Source: Candidatus Pantoea haifensis (lineage in GTDB: Bacteria; Pseudomonadota; Gammaproteobacteria; Enterobacterales; Enterobacteriaceae). Taken from it: a stretch of DNA of 64,000 bases. Every line of letters starts with the position of its first letter. Position 1 is the stretch's first letter. The notes below the pieces were generated by a model. That model made no database searches and was not told where the DNA came from. It saw only the letters and a list, made by a program, of their open reading frames with translations. The translations under genes were made by a program, and so were the position numbers. Positions 24,024 to 36,098 of this stretch are shown piece by piece. The stretch covers positions 3,596,001 to 3,660,000 of the forward strand of contig JAGTWN010000004.1 of the NCBI GenBank assembly GCA_018842655.1. The letters run 5' to 3'.

Positions 24024-24965
24024 ATGCAGGAAAATTTTAAACATACCACCGTGCTGTTGGATGAGGCGGTTAACGGCCTCAATATCAAGGAAGACGGGAT
24101 CTACATCGACGGCACCTTTGGTCGCGGCGGGCATTCACGCTTGATTCTTTCGCAGCTTGGCGCGAAAGGACAGCTCATCGCCATCGATCGTGACCCGCAA
24201 GCTATTGCCGCGGCCGCTGAGATAAAAGATCCGCGTTTTACAATTATTCATGGCCCTTTTTCTGCGCTGGCCGAATACGCCTCAGCGCGAGAACTGACCG
24301 GCAAGATCGATGGCATTTTACTGGACCTCGGTGTTTCATCGCCCCAGTTGGATGATGCTGAACGCGGTTTCTCTTTTATGCGTGATGGACCGCTGGATAT
24401 GCGTATGGATCCGACGCGTGGGCATTCAGCAGCAGAATGGCTGCTTCATGCTGAAGAGGCTGATATCGCGTTTGTGCTGAAAACCTATGGCGAAGAGCGT
24501 TTTGCTAAGCGTATTGCACGCGCCATCGTCGAACGCAATCGTGAACAGCCGATGACACGTACTAAAGAACTGGCAGAGGTTATCGCGGCGGCAACGCCGG
24601 TGAAAGATAAGTTCAAGCACCCGGCGACACGCAGTTTTCAGGCGATTCGTATCTGGATCAACAGTGAGCTTGAAGAGATCGATACCGCGTTAAAAGGCGC
24701 TGTAGAGGTGCTGGCTACCGCAGGCAGATTATCGGTTATCAGCTTTCACTCGCTTGAAGACCGTCTGGTTAAGCGTTTTATGCGCGATCAGAGTCGCGGG
24801 CCGCAGGTTCCAGCCGGATTACCGATGACCGAGCAGCAACTACAGGCTTTAGGGGGCCGTCAGTTGAAATTACTCGGCAAACGGGTGCCGGGTGAGGCTG
24901 AAGTGGCAGAGAACCCGCGTGCACGCAGCTCAGTATTACGTATTGCGGAGAGAACGGACGCATGA
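24024..24965 (+). CDS. rsmH: 16S rRNA (cytosine-1402-N4)-methyltransferase RsmH
   Basis: SAM-dependent methyltransferase acting on C1402 in the decoding centre of 16S rRNA. The SAM-binding motif [13 protein letters not shown] is near residue 32, followed by [20 protein letters not shown] and the C-terminal [15 protein letters not shown], all signatures of the MraW family. It has 313 residues as in E. coli. Its stop TGA overlaps the ftsL ATG (ATGA), implying coupled translation. No frameshift. Confidence 0.97.
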   Translation: MQENFKHTTVLLDEAVNGLNIKEDGIYIDGTFGRGGHSRLILSQLGAKGQLIAIDRDPQAIAAAAEIKDPRFTIIHGPFSALAEYASARELTGKIDGILLDLGVSSPQLDDAERGFSFMRDGPLDMRMDPTRGHSAAEWLLHAEEADIAFVLKTYGEERFAKRIARAIVERNREQPMTRTKELAEVIAAATPVKDKFKHPATRSFQAIRIWINSELEEIDTALKGAVEVLATAGRLSVISFHSLEDRLVKRFMRDQSRGPQVPAGLPMTEQQLQALGGRQLKLLGKRVPGEAEVAENPRARSSVLRIAERTDA

Positions 24966-25282
24966 TCGGCAATGAACGCCACAGCCTGCCCGGCGTCATT
25001 GGCGGCGATCTGCTGCGTAAAAGCAAGATTCCATTGCTATTGCTGGCTGCGGTTTTGATTTCAGCGGTGCTGGTGGTGACAACCACCCATAAAACCCGTT
25101 TGTTAACCGCACAGCGTGAACAGTTAGTACTTGAACGGGATGCGCTGGACATTGAATGGCGCAACCTGATTTTAGAAGAGAACGCCTTGGGCGATCACAG
25201 CCGGGTAGAGCGGATCGCAACCGAGAAGCTGCAAATGCAGCATGTTGATCCTTCACAGGAAAACATTGTGGTGCAGAAATAA
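24962..25282 (+). CDS. ftsL: Cell division protein FtsL
   Basis: Small bitopic divisome protein that forms a complex with FtsB and FtsQ and activates FtsWI. It has a short cytoplasmic N terminus, one membrane segment (about residues 22-40, [17 protein letters not shown]) and a periplasmic coiled coil with [20 protein letters not shown]. At 106 residues it is shorter than the 121 of E. coli; the missing part is the extreme N terminus, and the ATG overlapping the rsmH stop is the natural start. The C terminus is essentially identical to that of E. coli. Confidence 0.95.
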   Translation: MIGNERHSLPGVIGGDLLRKSKIPLLLLAAVLISAVLVVTTTHKTRLLTAQREQLVLERDALDIEWRNLILEENALGDHSRVERIATEKLQMQHVDPSQENIVVQK

Positions 25283-25298
25283 GGATCTTAAATAGCGA

Positions 25299-27064
25299 AT
25301 GAGCGGCGCAGGCAGAACGCTGAAGTTAAAAAACCGGAAGATAAGGCCAGCTTTGTAAGCTGGCGTTTTGCGTTGCTGTGCGGCTGTATTTTGCTGGCAT
25401 TAGGCGGGCTACTGTCGCGTGTTGCCTGGCTACAAGTCATCAACCCCGACAAACTGGTTAAAGAGGGCGATTTGCGTTCTCTGCGCGTTCAGGCTGTGCC
25501 GACCGCGCGTGGCATGATCAGCGATCGCGCAGGGCGACCTCTGGCGGTCAGCGTGCCGGTTAATGCGATCTGGGCCGATCCTAAAGAGCTGCATGACGGT
25601 GGCGGTATCACGCTCGACAGTCGCTGGAAAGCCTTGTCTGATGCTCTTTCGATCCCACTCGACCAGCTGGCTACACGCGTTAACGCCAACCCAAAAGGAC
25701 GCTTTGTCTACCTTGCCCGCCAGGTCAATCCGGCTATTGGCGACTACATCAAAAAACTCAAACTTCCCGGGATCCACTTACGCGAAGAGTCGCGTCGTTA
25801 CTATCCGGCAGGGCAGGTGACGTCGCATCTGATCGGCTTTACCAACATTGACGGTCAGGGCATTGAAGGTATCGAAAAAAGCTTCGATAAATGGCTGACC
25901 GGCTCGCCAGGCGAGCGTACCGTGCGTAAAGATCGTTATGGTCGGGTAATTGAAGATATCTCCTCAGTAGACAGTCGCGCAGCCCACAACCTGACACTCA
26001 GTATTGATGAGCGTTTGCAGGCGTTAGTTTACCGCGAACTGAATAACGCAGTGGCGTTTAACAAAGCTGAATCAGGCACTGCGGTGCTGGTAGACGTTAA
26101 TACCGGTGAAGTGCTGGCGATGGCTAACAGTCCCGCTTACAACCCGAACAATCTCAGCAACACGCCAAAAGAGATGATGCGTAACCGCGCCATCACCGAC
26201 ATTTTCGAACCTGGCTCAACAGTGAAGCCAATGGTGGTCATGACGGCGCTGCAACGTGGCGTGGTGAAAGAGAACAGCGTACTGAATACTGTGCCGTACC
26301 GCGTTAATGGTCATGAGATCAAAGACGTGGCGCGTTATAACGAATTGACCCTGACAGGGGTTCTGCAGAAGTCGAGTAACGTCGGTGTTTCACGTTTGGC
26401 GTTAGCGATGCCCTCCTCAGCGTTAGTAGAAACTTACGCGCGCTTTGGACTGGGAAAACCGACCAATTTGGGGCTGGTCGGGGAAAGTAGTGGCTTATAC
26501 CCTCAAAAACAACGGTGGTCTGACATAGAGAGGGCCACCTTCTCTTTCGGCTATGGGCTAATGGTAACGCCGTTACAGTTAGCGCGAGTCTACGCAACCA
26601 TCGGCAGCTATGGCATTAACCGCCCGCTGTCGATTACCAAGGTGGATCCGCCCGTTGCGGGCGAACGCGTTTTCGATGAATCACTGGTCAGAACTGTGAT
26701 GCATATGATGGAGAGCGTCGCCTTACCGGGTGGCGGTGGCGTCAAGGCTGCAATTAAGGGCTATCGCATTGCGATTAAAACCGGTACGGCTAAAAAAGTC
26801 GGCCCGGACGGACGCTACGTCAACAAATACATCGCTTATACCGCAGGCGTTGCGCCTGCCAGCCATCCTCGATTTGCGCTGGTGGTCGTGATCAACGATC
26901 CCCAGGCGGGTAAATATTATGGCGGTGCGGTTTCTGCACCGGTCTTTGGTGCCATCATGGGCGGTGTTCTGCGCACGATGAACATTGAGCCGGATGCGTT
27001 ACCGACAAATGACAAGAATGAGTTGGTGACTAACAGAAGTGGGGAATCAAGTGACAGATCGTAA
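25299..27064 (+). CDS. ftsI: Peptidoglycan transpeptidase FtsI (PBP3) (frameshift)
   Basis: Septum-specific class B penicillin-binding protein working with FtsW. After a single membrane anchor ([19 protein letters not shown]), the transpeptidase domain shows all three active-site motifs: STVKP (catalytic Ser), SSN and KTGT. The long reading frame appears to start only at 25373, but ATG at 25299 opens [11 protein letters not shown], and one more A in the run 25328-25333 joins it to [13 protein letters not shown]. The repaired protein has 588 residues, as in E. coli. The break falls in the cytoplasmic tail. Confidence 0.95.
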
Positions 27065-28538
27065 CCTGCGCGCCTTACTTGGCCCATGGGTGCCAGACGC
27101 GCCGGCGCGTCAGCTTCGCGACATGACACTGGACAGCCGCAATGCGGCTGCTGGCGATCTGTTTGTCGCCGTTGCAGGCCATCACGCCGATGGGCGACGT
27201 TTTATTCCACAAGCGATAGCGCAAGGCGTTACAGCTGTGATTGCTGAAGCGGAAGGTGAAGCAACGGATGGTGAAATCCGTGAAATGCACGGCGTGCCGG
27301 TCATTTACCTGGCGCAATTACATCAACGCCTGTCAGCCCTGGCGGGGCGTTTTTATCAGCAGCCGGGTGAAAAACAGAAGCTGATTGGTGTTACCGGCAC
27401 CAATGGCAAAACCACTGTGACGCAACTGCTGGCGCAGTGGGCAAATCTGCTGGGCGAGACCAGTGCGGTAATGGGGACAGTGGGTAACGGATTAGTTGGG
27501 CAGCTTTCGCCCACGGAAAATACCACGGGTTCAGCGGTCGATGTGCAGCACATTTTGCACGATTTGACCGAAAAGGGGGCCACCCTGACCGCAATGGAGA
27601 TCTCTTCGCACGGTCTGGTACAGCATCGTGTTGCGGCGCTGCCTTTTGCCGCTGCGGTTTTCACCAATCTCAGCCGTGATCACCTCGATTATCATGGCGA
27701 TATGCAGAATTACGAATCGGCTAAATGGCTGTTGTTCTCTGAGCATCAGGTCGGACAGGCGATTCTCAATGTTGATGATGAAGTGGGACGTCGCTGGCTG
27801 GCAAACTTGCCTGATGCCGTTGCGGTAACCATGGAAAATAATTTGCAACCGGGCTGTCATGGCCGCTGGTTAAAAGCGACAAATGTCACCTATCACGACA
27901 ACGGCGCGCGTATCTGCTTCAGTTCAGGCTGGGGTGAGGGCGAAATCAACAGCCGTTTGATGGGGGCGTTTAACGTCAGTAACGTTCTGCTGGCGCTGGC
28001 AACATTGCTGGCGCTTGGCTATTCACTGGATGCGTTGCTCCGCGTTGCTTCGCAGCTGCAACCGGTCAATGGCCGCATGGAAGTGTTTCACGCAGCCAGC
28101 AAGCCGACAGTGGTTGTCGATTATGCTCACACGCCAGATGCGCTGGAAAAAGCGTTAGAAGCGGCTCGCCTGCACTGCAAAGGCAAGCTTTGGTGCCTGT
28201 TTGGCTGTGGCGGCGATCGCGACAAAGGCAAACGTCCGCTGATGGGCGCCATTGCTGAGCAATTCGCTGATGTCGTGGTTATCACTGATGACAATCCACG
28301 CAGTGAGGATCCGCAAGCTATCGTGAATGACATTCTTACCGGTCTGTTGGATCCGAACCGTGCTCGCGTGGTAGCAGGACGGGCGCAAGCCGTGACCAAT
28401 ACCATTATGCAGGCCCAGCCGGATGACATCGTGTTGGTGGCAGGCAAAGGCCATGAAGATTATCAAATCATTGGCAATCGTCGTTTAGATTACTCAGATC
28501 GCGCCACTGTCGCGGCGCTGTTAGGCGGTGCGGCATGA
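27051..28538 (+). CDS. murE: UDP-MurNAc-tripeptide synthetase MurE
   Basis: Adds meso-diaminopimelate to UDP-MurNAc-L-Ala-D-Glu. The Mur ligase P-loop is [13 protein letters not shown]; the DNPR motif ([10 protein letters not shown]) is the signature of meso-DAP-specific Mur[12 protein letters not shown] is also typical. I chose GTG at 27051 ([14 protein letters not shown]), which overlaps the ftsI end by 14 bases and gives 495 residues as in E. coli; an in-frame GTG four codons upstream is less likely. Its stop overlaps the murF ATG. No frameshift. Confidence 0.96.
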   Translation: MTDRNLRALLGPWVPDAPARQLRDMTLDSRNAAAGDLFVAVAGHHADGRRFIPQAIAQGVTAVIAEAEGEATDGEIREMHGVPVIYLAQLHQRLSALAGRFYQQPGEKQKLIGVTGTNGKTTVTQLLAQWANLLGETSAVMGTVGNGLVGQLSPTENTTGSAVDVQHILHDLTEKGATLTAMEISSHGLVQHRVAALPFAAAVFTNLSRDHLDYHGDMQNYESAKWLLFSEHQVGQAILNVDDEVGRRWLANLPDAVAVTMENNLQPGCHGRWLKATNVTYHDNGARICFSSGWGEGEINSRLMGAFNVSNVLLALATLLALGYSLDALLRVASQLQPVNGRMEVFHAASKPTVVVDYAHTPDALEKALEAARLHCKGKLWCLFGCGGDRDKGKRPLMGAIAEQFADVVVITDDNPRSEDPQAIVNDILTGLLDPNRARVVAGRAQAVTNTIMQAQPDDIVLVAGKGHEDYQIIGNRRLDYSDRATVAALLGGAA

Positions 28539-29891
28539 TTCCTGTTTCGTTAACTGCCTTAGCGGATATGACGGGTGGCACGCTGTACGGCAGTGATTTG
28601 ACGCTGACCGATGTCACTACCGACACACGTCAAGTCACCGCAGGCAGCCTGTTTGTTGCCATCATTGGTGAGCGTTTCGATGCGCATAATTTTGTGGGTG
28701 ATGCGATTGCTAATGGCGCACAGGCTCTGCTGGTAAGTAAGCATTTACCTGTTGCTGTGCCACAGGTGGTTGTAGAGGATACACGCCTGGCATTCGGTAA
28801 GCTCGCCGCGTGGGTGCGCCAGCAGGCCAGGGCGCGCGTCGTGGCGTTGACCGGCTCCTCGGGTAAAACGTCGGTAAAAGAGATGACGGCCGCGATTTTG
28901 CGCCAGTGCGGCGAAACCCTTTATACCGCCGGTAACCTGAATAACGATTTTGGCGTGCCGATGACGCTGCTCCGTCTGACAGCAGAACATCAATATGCCG
29001 TTATCGAACTGGGCGCTAACCATCAGGGCGAAATTGCTTACACTACCGCGTTAGCTCAGCCCGAAAGTGCGCTGGTCAATAATCTCGCGGCTGCGCATCT
29101 CGAAGGTTTCGGCTCGCTGGCCGGTGTGGCTAAAGCGAAGGGGAGATTTTTACGGCTTGCCTGAGCACGGCACCGCTATTCTCAACGCCGACAGCAACGA
29201 CTGGCCACACTGGCAAACACATCTGCATGGCAAACGCGTCTGGCGCTTTTCACCACAGGACACGGGATGTGATTACTTTGCCAGCGACGTCAAGGTGACG
29301 CAGAACGGCACGCATTTCAATCTGCATACCCCGCAGGGCAGCGTCGCGATTTCGCTGCCACTGCCAGGCCGTCACAATGTCGCCAATGCGCTGGCTGCCG
29401 CTGCGCTGGCTTTGTCCGTTGATGCACCGCTCAGCGCAATCCAGTCAGGGCTGAAAAACTTACATTCTGTTCCGGGTCGTCTGTTCCCGATTCGCCTGTC
29501 TGAACATCAGTTATTACTTGATGACAGCTACAACGCCAATGTGGGCTCAATGACGGCTGCCGCACAGGTGCTGGCTGAAATGCCGGGTTACCGCGTGATG
29601 GTGGTAGGCGATATGGCAGAACTGGGTGATGAAGCAGAGCAGTGTCATCGTGAAGTCGGGCTGGCGGCTAAGGCGGCTGGCCTCGATCGTGTCTTAAGCA
29701 CCGGCAAAATGAGCCATTTCATCAGTGAAAGCAGCGAAGTTGGTGAACATTTCAGCGATAAAACCACACTCACTGAACGTTTACGTTCGCTGTTGTCCGA
29801 ACACCCAGAAATGACCGTGTTGATTAAAGGTTCGCGTAGTGCCGCCATGGAGCAGGTAGTACAGAGCTTACAGGAGAAAGGAACATGTTAG
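28535..29891 (+). CDS. murF: UDP-MurNAc-pentapeptide synthetase MurF (frameshift)
   Basis: Adds D-Ala-D-Ala to complete the UDP-MurNAc-pentapeptide. The P-loop is [13 protein letters not shown], followed by the Mur ligase blocks [15 protein letters not shown] and [14 protein letters not shown]. The frame changes near 29140-29156. Two missing G (in the runs at 29140-29143 and 29154-29155) would restore KGEIFTGLPEHG and a length of 452, exactly that of E. coli; a single extra G would also join the frames but give [11 protein letters not shown], one residue short. The start overlaps murE and the end overlaps mraY (ATG at 29885). Confidence 0.94.
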
Positions 29892-30967
29892 TTTGGCTGG
29901 CCGAACATTTGGTCGCATTTTATTCGGGCTTTAACGTCTTTTCGTATTTGACGTTTCGCGCCATTGTCAGCCTGCTGACCGCTCTGTTTATTTCACTGTA
30001 CATGGGGCCGCGCCTGATTGCCTGGCTGCAAAAATTACAGATTGGTCAGGTTGTTCGTAACGATGGTCCGGAGTCGCATTTTAGCAAGCGCGGCACGCCA
30101 ACCATGGGCGGCATTATGATCCTCACCTCAATCACCATTTCGGTGCTGATGTGGGCGTATCCCTCCAATCCCTACGTCTGGTGCGTGCTGGTGGTGCTGG
30201 TGGGCTTCGGCGTGATTGGCTTTGTTGATGACTATCGCAAAGTGGTACGTAAGGACACTAAAGGACTGATTGCACGGTGGAAATACTTTTGGATGTCAGT
30301 GATTTCACTCGGCGTTGCCTTTGCGCTCTACCTTGCCGGTAAAGATACGCCAGCTACACAGCTGGTCGTGCCGTTCTTTAAAGACATCATGCCACAGCTC
30401 GGACTGTTTTATGTGTTGCTGGCTTATTTTGTGATTGTTGGCACCGGTAATGCGGTCAATCTGACTGATGGCCTGGATGGCCTGGCGATCATGCCAACGG
30501 TATTTGTTGCGGCAGGTTTCGCGCTGGTTGCCTGGGCCACCGGCAACGTGAAGTTTGCTGAGTACCTACATATTCCTTATTTGCGTCACGCAGGCGAGCT
30601 GGTGATTGTCTGTACCGCCATTGTGGGTGCGGGATTAGGCTTTCTGTGGTTCAACACTTATCCGGCGCAGGTGTTCATGGGCGATGTTGGTTCGCTGGCA
30701 CTGGGTGGCGCGTTAGGCACTATCGCTGTGCTGCTGCGCCAGGAATTTTTGCTGGTCATCATGGGCGGTGTTTTCGTGGTGGAAACGCTGTCGGTCATTC
30801 TGCAGGTGGGATCGTTTAAGCTGCGCGGTCAGCGTATTTTCCGCATGGCACCGATCCATCACCACTATGAATTGAAAGGTTGGCCGGAGCCGCGCGTCAT
30901 TGTGCGTTTCTGGATTATTTCGCTGATGCTGGTGCTGATTGGCCTGGCCACGCTGAAGGTACGTTAA
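29885..30967 (+). CDS. mraY: Phospho-MurNAc-pentapeptide transferase MraY
   Basis: Polytopic inner-membrane enzyme that transfers phospho-MurNAc-pentapeptide to undecaprenyl phosphate, making lipid I. The family motifs are present: [13 protein letters not shown] near the start, [39 protein letters not shown] and the C-terminal [14 protein letters not shown]. It has 360 residues as in E. coli, with about ten membrane segments. It overlaps the murF stop and is followed two bases on by murD. No frameshift. Confidence 0.97.
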   Translation: MLVWLAEHLVAFYSGFNVFSYLTFRAIVSLLTALFISLYMGPRLIAWLQKLQIGQVVRNDGPESHFSKRGTPTMGGIMILTSITISVLMWAYPSNPYVWCVLVVLVGFGVIGFVDDYRKVVRKDTKGLIARWKYFWMSVISLGVAFALYLAGKDTPATQLVVPFFKDIMPQLGLFYVLLAYFVIVGTGNAVNLTDGLDGLAIMPTVFVAAGFALVAWATGNVKFAEYLHIPYLRHAGELVIVCTAIVGAGLGFLWFNTYPAQVFMGDVGSLALGGALGTIAVLLRQEFLLVIMGGVFVVETLSVILQVGSFKLRGQRIFRMAPIHHHYELKGWPEPRVIVRFWIISLMLVLIGLATLKVR

Positions 30968-30969
30968 TC

Positions 30970-32285
30970 ATGGCTGACTATCGGGGCAGGAAAGTTGTCA
31001 TTATCGGGTTGGGCCTGACCGGTCTTTCCTGTGTTGATTTCTTTTTAGCGCAAGGCGTAACGCCACGCGTGATGGACACCCGTATGTCGCCGCCTGGCCT
31101 CGACCAGCTTCCTCAACAGGTTGAACGCTATGTAGGCGGCATTCAGACCGACTGGCTGTTAGCGGCTGATTTAATCGTTGCCAGCCCCGGTGTCGCGCTG
31201 GCCCATCCGGCATTGAGCGAGGCCGCTGACGCCGGTATTGAAATCGTTGGTGATATCGAACTCTTCTGCCGGGAAGCGCAGGCTCCGATTGTAGCAATTA
31301 CAGGATCGAACGGTAAAAGCACGGTGACTACGCTGGTCGGTGAGATGGCAAAAGCGGCAGGCTGGCAGGTTGGGGTAGGGGAAATATCGGTTTGCCTGCG
31401 CTGAGCCTGCTGAAATCGCCTGCGCAGCTCTATGTCCTTGAGCTGTCGAGTTTTCAGCTGGAAACCACCCACAGCCTGAAAGCGGCAGCGGCAACCATTC
31501 TCAACGTGACAGAAGATCATATGGATCGCTATCCGTTAGGGATGCAGCAGTATCGCGCGGCAAAATTGCGCATTTATGAAAATGCCAAAGTTTGTGTCGT
31601 CAATGCTGATGACGCTCTGACCATGCCGGTGCGTGGCGCAGATGTGCGTTGCGTCAGCTTTGGTATCGACTTTGGCGATTATCACCTGAACAAACAGCAG
31701 GGCGCAGTCTGGCTAAAGGTAAAAGGCGAAAAAGTGCTGAATACCGATGAGATGAAGCTGGTGGGACAGCACAACTATACCAATGCGCTGGCTGCGCTGG
31801 CGCTGGCGGATGCTGTGGGTTTACCGCGCGCGACCAGCCTTGCCGCCCTGACCACCTATAGCGGGTTGGCCCATCGCTTCCAGCTGGTGCACGAGCACAA
31901 CGGTGTGCGCTGGATTAATGATTCCAAAGCCACCAATGTTGGCAGCACCGAGGCTGCTTTGAACGGATTGCAACTTAACGGCACGCTGTGGCTGCTGTTG
32001 GGCGGTGACGGTAAATCTGCCGATTTTTCACCGCTGACGCGCTATCTCAAGGGCGACAATTTGCGTTTGTTCTGCTTTGGTCGTGACGGTGATGCGCTCG
32101 CTGCATTACGTCCTGAAATTTCAGTGCGGACTGAGACGCTGCAGCAGGCGATGGCGCAGATTGCTGCCCTGGTTAAGCCAGGCGATATGGTGCTGTTATC
32201 ACCCGCTTGTGCCAGCCTCGATCAGTTCCGTAGCTTTGAGCAGCGCGGTGACACCTTTGCACAACTGGCGAAGGAGTTGAGCTAA
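30970..32285 (+). CDS. murD: UDP-MurNAc-L-Ala-D-Glu synthetase MurD (frameshift)
   Basis: Adds D-glutamate to UDP-MurNAc-L-Ala. The N-terminal nucleotide-binding block is [17 protein letters not shown] and the ATP P-loop [17 protein letters not shown], with [10 protein letters not shown] and [17 protein letters not shown] downstream. The frame breaks in the G4 run 31378-31381; the read ends VGEISVCLR, and one more G gives [16 protein letters not shown]. The repaired protein has 438 residues, the E. coli length. The stop and the ftsW ATG share bases (TAATG). Confidence 0.95.
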
Positions 32286-33499
32286 TGCGGATACCTGGTG
32301 CTGGCATTGTGGCTTACCTGTCGGAGCGTTTGAAAGACTGGGTGATGGGCTCGCGTGAGAGTGATGACACCTCACTGGTGCTGTATGACCGAACCTTGCT
32401 GTGGCTGACGTTTGGCCTGGCAGTGATCGGTTTCGTCATGGTGACTTCCGCTTCAATGCCGGTTGGACAGCGTTTATCGGAGGATCCGTTCTACTTTGCC
32501 AAACGCGATGCATTTTATATCGCGTTAGCATTAGGCATTGCGCTGGTAACGTTGCGTATCCCCATGGATTTTTGGCAACGCTACAGCAATGTCATGCTGA
32601 TGGCGTCTGTGGTGATGCTGTTGATCGTTCTGGTGGTAGGTAGCTCCGTAAACGGTGCATCGCGCTGGATTGCTTTGGGGCCGTTGCGTATTCAGCCTGC
32701 GGAGCTCTCCAAGCTGACGCTGTTCTGCTATCTCGCCAGCTATCTGGTGCGCAAAGTGGAAGAGGTCCGGAACAACTTCTGGGGCTTTTGCAAACCAATG
32801 GGCGTGATGGTGGTGCTGGCTGTTTTACTGTTGGCACAGCCAGACCTCGGTACGGTGGTTGTATTGTTCGTGACAACGCTGGCGATGCTGTTTTTGGCGG
32901 GCGCGAAATTATGGCAGTTCCTGGCCATCATCGGCTCCGGCATTTTTGCGGTGGTGCTGCTTATCATTGCGGAACCTTATCGTATGCGCCGCGTTACCTC
33001 ATTCTGGGATCCATGGGAAGATCCCTTTGGCAGCGGCTACCAGTTAACCCAGTCGCTGATGGCCTTTGGACGCGGGGAGTTTTGGGGGCAAGGGCTCGGC
33101 AACTCGGTGCAAAAACTGGAGTATCTGCCTGAAGCGCATACCGACTTTATTTTCTCCATTATTGGAGAAGAACTCGGCTACATCGGTGTGGTTTTGGCGC
33201 TGTTAATGGTATTCTTCGTCGCTTTTCGCGCAATGTCGATTGGCCGACGCGCGCTGGAGCTCGATCAACGCTTTTCTGGCTTTTTAGCCTGTTCAATTGG
33301 CGTGTGGTTTAGCTTTCAGGCACTGGTTAACGTTGGGGCGGCAGCGGGGATGTTACCGACCAAAGGTCTGACATTGCCCTTAATCAGTTACGGTGGTTCC
33401 AGTTTGATCATTATGTCGACGGCCATCGTCTTCCTGTTGCGCATAGATTATGAAACGCGTCTGGCGAAAGCGCAGGCGTTTACCCGAGGTGGTCGATGA
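32285..33499 (+). CDS. ftsW: Septal peptidoglycan polymerase FtsW
   Basis: SEDS-family glycosyltransferase that polymerises septal peptidoglycan with FtsI as partner. The 404-residue protein (E. coli 414) has about ten membrane segments and the SEDS signatures: [21 protein letters not shown] (with the usual start variation), [21 protein letters not shown], and [17 protein letters not shown]. It overlaps murD at the start and murG at the end (ATGA-type, 33496-33499). No frameshift. Confidence 0.96.
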   Translation: MRIPGAGIVAYLSERLKDWVMGSRESDDTSLVLYDRTLLWLTFGLAVIGFVMVTSASMPVGQRLSEDPFYFAKRDAFYIALALGIALVTLRIPMDFWQRYSNVMLMASVVMLLIVLVVGSSVNGASRWIALGPLRIQPAELSKLTLFCYLASYLVRKVEEVRNNFWGFCKPMGVMVVLAVLLLAQPDLGTVVVLFVTTLAMLFLAGAKLWQFLAIIGSGIFAVVLLIIAEPYRMRRVTSFWDPWEDPFGSGYQLTQSLMAFGRGEFWGQGLGNSVQKLEYLPEAHTDFIFSIIGEELGYIGVVLALLMVFFVAFRAMSIGRRALELDQRFSGFLACSIGVWFSFQALVNVGAAAGMLPTKGLTLPLISYGGSSLIIMSTAIVFLLRIDYETRLAKAQAFTRGGR

Positions 33500-34553
33500 G
33501 TGGTAAGCGATTGATGGTGATGGCGGGTGGAACCGGTGGGCATGTATTCCCTGGTCTGGCTGTTGCCCATCATCTGATAGAGCAGGGCTGGCAGGTTCGC
33601 TGGCTGGGCACGGCCGATCGCATGGAAGCCGATTTAGTGCCGAAGCACGGCATCGAAATTGATTTTATTCGCATCAGCGGGTTACGGGGTAAAGGCATTA
33701 AAGCGCAGCTTCTGGCTCCGGTGCGTATTTTCAACGCCTGGCGCCAGGCGCGCGCAATCATGAAAGCCTGGCAACCCAACGTCGTACTCGGCATGGGCGG
33801 TTACGTATCAGGGCCGGGCGGTTTAGCTGCCTGGAGCTGTGGTATTCCGGTGGTGTTACATGAGCAGAACGGTATCGCCGGGTTAACCAATAAATGGTTA
33901 GCAAAAATTGCCACAAAAGTGATGCAGGCTTTTCCAGGCGCCTTTCCACAGGCTGATGTGGTCGGGAATCCGGTACGTAATGATGTGCTGGATCTGCCTT
34001 TACCGGATGCACGCTTAACCGGTCGCAGCGGCCCGATTCGCGTGTTGGTGATTGGCGGCAGTCAGGGGGCCCGCGTGCTGAATCAGACGGTGCCAGAAGT
34101 CGCGGCTGAACTGGGTGAGCAGATTACTCTCTGGCACCAGACAGGGAAGGGCGGGTTGCCGGCCGTTGAGCGAGCCTATCAAAAAGCAGGTCAGACGCAG
34201 CATAAAGTGACCGAATTTATTGATGATATGGCTGCCGCGTATGGCTGGGCTGATGTGGTGATATGTCGCTCTGGGGCGTTAACAGTGAGCGAAATCGCTG
34301 CGGCGGGATTACCGGCGATTTTTGTGCCGTTCCAGCACAAAGATCGTCAGCAATACTGGAATGCGCTGCCGCTGGAAAAAGCGGGCGCGGCAAAATTTTT
34401 GAGCAACCGCAATTTACTGCGGATGCTGTAGCGGACACGCTGCGCCACTGGGATCGCCTAACCCTGTTATCCATGGCTGAAAAAGCCCGTCAGGTGGCGA
34501 TCCCCGATGCGACTGACCGGGTCGCGCTGGAAGTGGCTCGCGCCGCAAAGTAA
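33496..34553 (+). CDS. murG: UDP-GlcNAc:lipid I GlcNAc transferase MurG (frameshift)
   Basis: Peripheral membrane glycosyltransferase that makes lipid II from lipid I. The N-terminal glycine-rich [14 protein letters not shown] and the second domain [14 protein letters not shown] and [21 protein letters not shown] are typical. The frame breaks in AAAATTTTT (34392-34400); one more A gives [21 protein letters not shown], and the frame then runs to 34553. Repaired length 352 residues (E. coli 355). A gap of 70 bases separates it from murC, the widest inside this stretch of the cluster. Confidence 0.95.
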
Positions 34554-34623
34554 TGAATAGGGTCAGTACGTCTGGCCTGTGCTCACGCTGAGCACAAACT
34601 GAAACAGCAGGTAACTGAGAGCG

Positions 34624-36098
34624 ATGAATACACAACAATTGGCAAAACTGCGTTCCATAGTGCCCGAGATGCGTCGCGTCCGGCACATCCATTTTGTCGG
34701 CATCGGTGGTGCTGGCATGGGCGGTATTGCCGAAGTGTTAGCAAATGAAGGCTACCATATCAGCGGTTCTGATTTGGCTCCTAATCCGGTCACGCAGAAT
34801 CTGGCTGCGCTGGGCGCAACAATCTATTTTAACCATCGCCCTGAAAACGTAACCGATGCCAGCGTTGTGGTGGTTTCCAGCGCCGTATCGCAGGACAACC
34901 CGGAACTGGTGGCGGCACGTGAACAGCGTATCCCGGTTATCCGTCGCGCCGAAATGCTGGCTGAACTGATGCGTTTCCGTCACGGTATTGCTGTAGCGGG
35001 TACGCATGGCAAGACAACTACCACAGCCATGGTGTCAAGCATCTATGCCGAAGGCGGCCTCGATCCGACTTTCGTCAACGGAGGACTGGTAAAGGCAGCG
35101 GGTACACATGCCCGTCTCGGCAGTAGCCGCTATCTGATTGCAGAAGCTGATGAAAGCGACGCATCATTTCTGCATTTGCAACCGATGGTTGCCATCGTGA
35201 CTAACATCGAAGCCGACCATATGGATACCTATCAGGGCGACTTCGAAAATCTGAAACAGACTTTTATCAACTTCCTGCACAACCTGCCTTTTTACGGTCG
35301 CGCAGTGATGTGTGTTGATGATGTCGTGATCCGTGACCTGATCCCTCGGGTAGGACGCCAGATTACGACTTACGGCTTCAGTGAAGATGCTGACTTACGC
35401 ATTGAAAATTATGAGCAGCGAGGCGCGCAAGGCCACTTTACTCTGGTACGCCAGGATAAGCCGCGCTTGCAGATCACGCTGAATGCGCCAGGCCGCCACA
35501 ATGCGCTTAACGCTGCTGCTGCGGTTGCCGTTGCCAGCGAAGAGGGCATTGGCGATAACGCGATTCTGGCAGCATTAGAAAGTTTCCAGGGCACAGGCCG
35601 CCGTTTTGATCTGTTGGGTGAATATTCCACAGAGCCGGTAAACGGTCATGCAGGCAGCGCCATGCTGGTAGACGATTACGGTCACCATCCAACTGAAGTT
35701 GACGCGACAATTAAAGCGGCGCGTGCAGGCTGGCCGGATAAAAAACTGGTAATGGTTTTCCAGCCGCACCGCTATACACGCACGCGCGATCTGTTTGATG
35801 ATTTTGCCAATGTGCTGTCACAGGTTGATGTGCTGCTGATGCTCGACGTTTATGCCGCAGGTGAAACACCGATTCCGGGCGCCGATAGCCGTTCGCTGTG
35901 TCGCTCTATTCGCGGTCGCGGCAAAGTCGATCCTGTGCTGGTGCCAGAGCACGACGCCTTACCTGAAATGCTGGCTCCGCTGTTAACGGGCAACGATCTT
36001 ATTCTTGTTCAGGGGCGGGCAATGTCGGTAAAGTGGCGCGTAAATTAGCGGATTGCAAACTGCAACCGGCACGTAAAGTGGAGGAGCGTCATGGCTGA
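34624..36098 (+). CDS. murC: UDP-MurNAc-L-alanine ligase MurC (frameshift)
   Basis: First Mur ligase, adding L-alanine to UDP-MurNAc. The start [16 protein letters not shown] and [15 protein letters not shown] match the family; the P-loop is [12 protein letters not shown], and [14 protein letters not shown] lies in the C-terminal domain. The frame breaks in the G4 run 36012-36015; the read ends [13 protein letters not shown], and one more G gives [19 protein letters not shown], running to a TGA at 36096-36098. Repaired length 491, the E. coli length, with an eight-base overlap onto ddlB. Confidence 0.95.

Noticed and set aside
24962-25282. FtsL as truncated by error
   Set aside because: The ATG overlaps the rsmH stop naturally; only the variable cytoplasmic tip is shorter than in E. 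coli.
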